A stretch of DNA of 64,000 bases from Flavobacteriales bacterium (GTDB taxonomy: Bacteria; Bacteroidota; Bacteroidia; UBA10329), in assembly GCA_021741155.1 (NCBI GenBank), contig JAIOYP010000011.1:29425-93424 (forward strand), read 5' to 3'. Positions 63,439 through 64,000 of this stretch are shown piece by piece; the first letter of the stretch is position 1; each line of letters opens with the position of its first letter. The notes below the pieces were generated by a model, which was given only the letters and a program-made list of their open reading frames with translations, did not search any database and was not told where the DNA came from. Both the position numbers and the translations under genes were made by a program.

Positions 63439-64000
63439 ATGCTGCTACAGATTTTCCATCAAACATCTACCGCTATTCTAAGCGCGCTTGCTCCACAGAT
63501 TGAAGTAAAGGCTGGCGCCATTTGCCAGCCTAGCGCCTTTTTCGCCACCATCAATCGACTCATTTCTTGCGTGCTTGGAATTGTGGCAGCACACAATTTG
63601 AACCAAGATTTAGCGCAAAAACAAACGTTAAACAAAATTTTTGAGTGGATTGATAACGAGACACTTACATCATCCATCATTACCAATAACTTCAATATAC
63701 TTTCTTCTTCCGAAAACAAAGCGTTAGAAGCATTCCATATCTGGTTTAATGCGCAAGACTTTGGCAGCGTTCCGCTTTCTGACCTATACGAACTCATGCT
63801 CTTGCTAGAGTTTCCCGTGAAGGATAACGCGCTAACGGAAGAACCCGAAAACTTGAATTCCATCGGTTCTTTCTACACGCCATCAACCCTTGCAGATAAG
63901 CTTGTGGCGCTGACCATCGACCAGTATATCTTTCAGAATACTGGTCTGGAAAGGTTTTCCTCTTCCGATAATTCAGAGTTTGAACTACAGCAAGCCAAGG
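63439..64000 (+). CDS. Probable N6-adenine DNA methylase / type IIG enzyme, partial
   Basis: The frame from ATG at 63439 stays open to the window end (187 codons). It starts MLLQIFHQTSTAILSALAPQ. NLNSIGSFYTPSTLADKLVA contains the GxFYTPxxLA block that precedes the methylase core in Eco57I-like, BREX PglX-like and type I HsdM-like adenine methylases. Then TIDQYIFQNTG follows. The catalytic NPPY motif would be beyond the window. It may start another defence island. Confidence 0.6.
   Translation, partial: MLLQIFHQTSTAILSALAPQIEVKAGAICQPSAFFATINRLISCVLGIVAAHNLNQDLAQKQTLNKIFEWIDNETLTSSIITNNFNILSSSENKALEAFHIWFNAQDFGSVPLSDLYELMLLLEFPVKDNALTEEPENLNSIGSFYTPSTLADKLVALTIDQYIFQNTGLERFSSSDNSEFELQQAK

Noticed and set aside
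1..64000. tRNA or rRNA genes
   Set aside because: I saw no cloverleaf-type or rRNA sequence by eye, but I could not run a covariance search.

Overview
The window is chromosomal DNA of a member of the Bacteroidota, most likely Flavobacteriales. Evidence: secreted proteins with a type A type-IX-secretion sorting domain, several TAnnTTTG-type -7 promoter elements, a flexirubin/aryl-polyene-like biosynthetic locus, a type II-C CRISPR system with Bacteroidota-type repeats, and many short intergenic repeats typical of the group. All functions come from motifs and remembered families. No database search was run.

Region 1 (1-23447) is a pigment-type locus. The minus-strand operon (9490 to 1) encodes acyltransferase, thioesterase, ketosynthases, a ketosynthase-like chain-length factor, LolA-like carrier, deacetylase, HFPG dehydratase and a partial glycosyltransferase. 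A PIN/DUF2281 toxin-antitoxin pair sits inside it. The plus-strand arm (12576-20415) has a helix-turn-helix protein, a BtrH-like protein, an ABC exporter and two tandem flavin-dependent halogenase-like enzymes; a DUF1702 protein lies at 22710. The two arms are separated by an Eco29kI-like restriction-modification operon that starts right after a fragment resembling the 5' end of trmD. A HicAB module with a nonsense-mutated hicA and a TPR-adenylate cyclase gene complete the region.

Region 2 (23465-28514) holds two tandem quinol-NO-reductase-like genes. Both have the substitutions I recall for NO dismutase (NOD): one FeB His ligand is Asn, a conserved Glu is Gln, and the quinol-site His/Glu are absent. 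Upstream of each, and of the second halogenase-like gene, lies a near-identical Crp/Fnr-type palindrome. This is the most exciting metabolic candidate: possible oxygen formation from NO.

Region 3 (28596-40465) carries a lipoprotein, a GMC oxidoreductase operon with a lipocalin-like membrane protein, a large PAS/SpoIIE phosphatase, a five-haem cytochrome c lipoprotein, and a second small ACP / ketosynthase / chain-length-factor operon. Copies of a 20-bp inverted-repeat element lie between these genes.

Region 4 (40838-54786) is accessory: an SRAP gene flanked by simple repeats, two divergent tandem tracrRNA genes, a 1767-residue Cas9, Cas1, Cas2 and a 36-repeat array. After the array come three copies of a ~200-bp module encoding a 40-residue peptide, many copies of a 28-bp palindrome, a polyvalent-kinase-like gene, and a RAYT transposase gene that itself contains two of these palindromes in frame.

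Region 5 (54929-64000) is more ordinary: TerC, a TPR/SPOR protein, enoyl-CoA hydratase, two type-IX-secreted proteins, small lipoprotein and membrane proteins, and the start of a probable adenine-specific DNA methylase or type IIG enzyme cut by the window end.
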